DNA of 9,438 nucleotides from Actinocrinis sp046724665 (GTDB taxonomy: Bacteria; Actinomycetota; Actinomycetes; Streptomycetales; Catenulisporaceae), in contig JBKOWZ010000311.1 in assembly GCA_046724665.1 (NCBI GenBank), forward strand, positions 1 through 9,438, read 5' to 3'. Numbering within the stretch: position 1 is the stretch's first letter; every line of letters starts with the position of its first letter. The notes beneath the pieces are model-generated. The model was given only the letters and a program-made list of their open reading frames with translations. It had not been told where the DNA came from and did not search any database. The translations under genes and the position numbers were made by a program. This document shows positions 7,984 through 9,438 of the stretch, piece by piece.

Positions 7984-9366
7984 ATGGGGGCAGGCACGAG
8001 GGAAATGGCGACGGCGACGAGCAGGCGGAGTCCGGGCGGTCCGAACTATTCGAACGGGAATTATTCGAATGTTCCGAACCAACCGGGCGATCAGGGTCCT
8101 TCGGGACGGCGCGCGACGGCGGGGCGGCGGCAGGGCGCACCCGTACCGCGTCGGTCCGCCGCGGTACGCGCACAACCGTCCGTGTACCCGCGGCCGGGCC
8201 GGATAGGGCCGCTTCGCGTCATCCGCCTGGTCTTCCTGGAGGCCGCGGTCGCGCTGGTCGTGGTGCCGTTGATGACGAAGCACGCGTTCTGGGCCGCGCT
8301 GACCGTGCCGCTCGCAGCGCTCTGCGTGGTCGGCGCGCTCGGCGGCAGCCGTGGGCGATGGATCGGCCAGGTCTCCGCGATCCGCGGCGAGTTCCGGGAG
8401 CGGCGCTCGCAGCACGCGGACGCATCCGGCGGCGAGGCGGCGCTCGCCCCGCTGCGCGAGACGTTCCCGGCTCTGCGCACGACGAGCGTGAGCAGCCGCA
8501 CCGGCGAACCGGTCGGCATGATCGGGGACGGGACGTTCCTCACCGCCGTCGTGCGAGTCGGTACGCGGCACGAGCCGCTGCGCGGGCAGCGCGGCGTTCA
8601 TCCGCTGCCGCTCGGCGTCGTCGCCGGAGTGCTCTCCGACGAGCGGCTCTCCGTGTCCTGCATACAACTCGTGACGCACACACAGCCCGCCCCCGCGCCG
8701 CACCTGCCGCCGCACGCGCTCGCCGTGCGCGCGTATCAGGGCGTGATGGGCGACGTACCCGCGCAGCGCACCACCTGGGTCGCGGTCCGCCTCGACCCGG
8801 AGCAGGCCGCCGGGGCGATAGAGGCACGCGGCGGCGGCGCGATCGGTGCCCAGCGCACCCTGCTGACGGCGGTGCAGCGGGTCGCCAGCGACCTGGAGGG
8901 CGCGGGCTTCGAGGCCACCCCGCTCAGCGAGCTGGAACTGATCAGCGCGATCGGCACGGCCTGCGCCGTGAACCCGCAGGTGGGCATCACGCCAAGGGCC
9001 GCCGGCGCGACACACCGCACCGAGGAGACCAAGCGCACCTGGCGGTGCGACGACCGCTGGCACACGTCGTACTGGCTGGACAAACTGCCGAAGCTGTCCG
9101 CCGACAGCACGCCCCACCTCGTGGCCGCGCTCACCAGCGTGCCGACCCTGGCCACCAGCTTCGCGGTCACCGCGAGCCGTGGCACCGGCGGCTCGGTCGC
9201 CTTCAGCGCGCACGTCCGCGTCGCGGCGCGGTCCGAGGCACAACTCGCCGAAGCGGCAAAGGCGCTGGAGCAGCGTGCCGCGAAGGCCGGAGCACACCTG
9301 ACCCGCCTGGACGGCGAGCAGCTGCCGGGCGTGATAGCGACAATCCCGCTGGGAGGCGAGGCATGA
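7984..9366 (+). CDS. eccE: EccE, peripheral membrane subunit of the ESX core complex
   Basis: EccE is the most divergent conserved ESX core subunit, with two N-terminal membrane helices and a soluble domain at the edge of the complex. From ATG 7984 the product has 460 residues. Residues 1-72 are hydrophilic and low-complexity, with a tandem NYSNG/NYSNV repeat (21-30) and many Arg, Pro and Gly. Hydrophobic segments follow at about 79-96 and 100-118, preceded by the family-like GRIGPLRVIRLVFLE. The rest is a soluble alpha/beta-type region without known catalytic motifs. An in-frame stop at 7975-7977 makes ATG 7984 the most upstream start, with GGTGA six bases before it; ATG 8005 (residue 8) is a possible alternative but its GAGG lies only three bases away. 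Location beside eccB-mycP strengthens the call. The stop overlaps the next gene. Confidence 0.88.
   Translation: MGAGTREMATATSRRSPGGPNYSNGNYSNVPNQPGDQGPSGRRATAGRRQGAPVPRRSAAVRAQPSVYPRPGRIGPLRVIRLVFLEAAVALVVVPLMTKHAFWAALTVPLAALCVVGALGGSRGRWIGQVSAIRGEFRERRSQHADASGGEAALAPLRETFPALRTTSVSSRTGEPVGMIGDGTFLTAVVRVGTRHEPLRGQRGVHPLPLGVVAGVLSDERLSVSCIQLVTHTQPAPAPHLPPHALAVRAYQGVMGDVPAQRTTWVAVRLDPEQAAGAIEARGGGAIGAQRTLLTAVQRVASDLEGAGFEATPLSELELISAIGTACAVNPQVGITPRAAGATHRTEETKRTWRCDDRWHTSYWLDKLPKLSADSTPHLVAALTSVPTLATSFAVTASRGTGGSVAFSAHVRVAARSEAQLAEAAKALEQRAAKAGAHLTRLDGEQLPGVIATIPLGGEA
8044..8073 (+). repeat. Two-copy 15-base tandem repeat inside eccE
   Basis: AACTATTCGAACGGG (8044-8058) and AATTATTCGAATGTT (8059-8073) are imperfect in-frame tandem copies sharing the core TATTCGAA, and encode NYSNG and NYSNV. 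The patch is strikingly AT-rich within very GC-rich surroundings. Confidence 0.7.
9351..9356 (+). promoter_or_regulatory. Ribosome binding site of the gene after eccE
   Basis: GGGAGG lies six bases before ATG 9363, inside the last codons of eccE. It supports a genuine, translationally coupled start there. Confidence 0.75.
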
Positions 9367-9438
9367 GCGCAACAGACCCTCGTTCCGGCGGCTACGCGCG
9401 CACCACCGCGCCGCGCGGCTACGACCCCTATGAGGCCC
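9363..9438 (+). CDS. Start of an unidentified gene coupled to eccE (first 25 codons, cut by window edge)
   Basis: The reading frame opens with ATG 9363, which shares ATGA with the eccE stop codon, and has a good Shine-Dalgarno. The visible residues, MSATDPRSGGYARTTAPRGY followed by DPYEA, are hydrophilic and rich in Gly, Arg, Thr and Tyr, with no signal peptide or membrane helix, so they look like a disordered cytosolic N-terminus. I do not recognise the gene. Its overlap with eccE implies co-translation and a role linked to ESX secretion, but too little is visible to name a function. Confidence 0.7.
   Translation, partial: MSATDPRSGGYARTTAPRGYDPYEA

Noticed and set aside
7693..9372. Minus-strand frame of 559 codons antisense to eccE
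   Set aside because: The composition is Arg/Ala/Gly/His-rich and featureless, and it covers the intergenic region and the clear eccE coding frame.
1..9438. Mobile elements, tRNA/rRNA genes, CRISPR arrays
   Set aside because: No transposase or integrase-like protein, no terminal inverted repeats, no cloverleaf-like sequence and no spaced repeat array were seen.

Overview
The window is the core of an ESX-type (type VII) secretion locus from a high-GC Gram-positive bacterium. DNA is GC-rich throughout, with GTG and TTG starts and strongly G/C-biased third codon positions. The predicted proteins match the actinobacterial ESX membrane complex. The single-polypeptide EccC and a Streptomyces-like EccD N-terminus suggest a filamentous or soil actinomycete rather than a Mycobacterium; genus cannot be fixed from this sequence.

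Layout, left to right: (1) the N-terminal half of eccD on the minus strand (682 to the left edge, incomplete); (2) a 140-base divergent intergenic region; (3) eccC on the plus strand (823-4806), encoding a 1327-residue three-ATPase motor; (4) a short convergent gap with a strong hairpin, probably a two-way terminator; (5) mycP (4858-6159) and, upstream of it in the same minus-strand operon, eccB (6180-7706); (6) a 277-base divergent intergenic region with a consensus DnaA-box sequence and small palindromes; (7) eccE on the plus strand (7984-9366); (8) the first 25 codons of an unrecognised gene overlapping the eccE stop codon by four bases.

Together these encode all conserved membrane parts of an ESX system: EccB (membrane anchor with a large extracytoplasmic domain), EccC (ATPase motor that reads substrate signals), EccD (multi-span channel subunit with a ubiquitin-like cytosolic domain), EccE (peripheral membrane subunit) and the MycP mycosin protease. 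No WXG100 substrates (EsxA/EsxB), PE/PPE genes or EccA are in this window, so substrates must lie outside it or elsewhere. All catalytic and nucleotide-binding motifs checked are intact, and no frameshift, mobile element, tRNA, rRNA or CRISPR array was seen. I did not find a new kind of system here. The points worth following up are the alternating strand arrangement, the coupled unknown gene at the right edge, codon-usage patchiness inside eccC, and the DnaA-box-like site between eccB and eccE.
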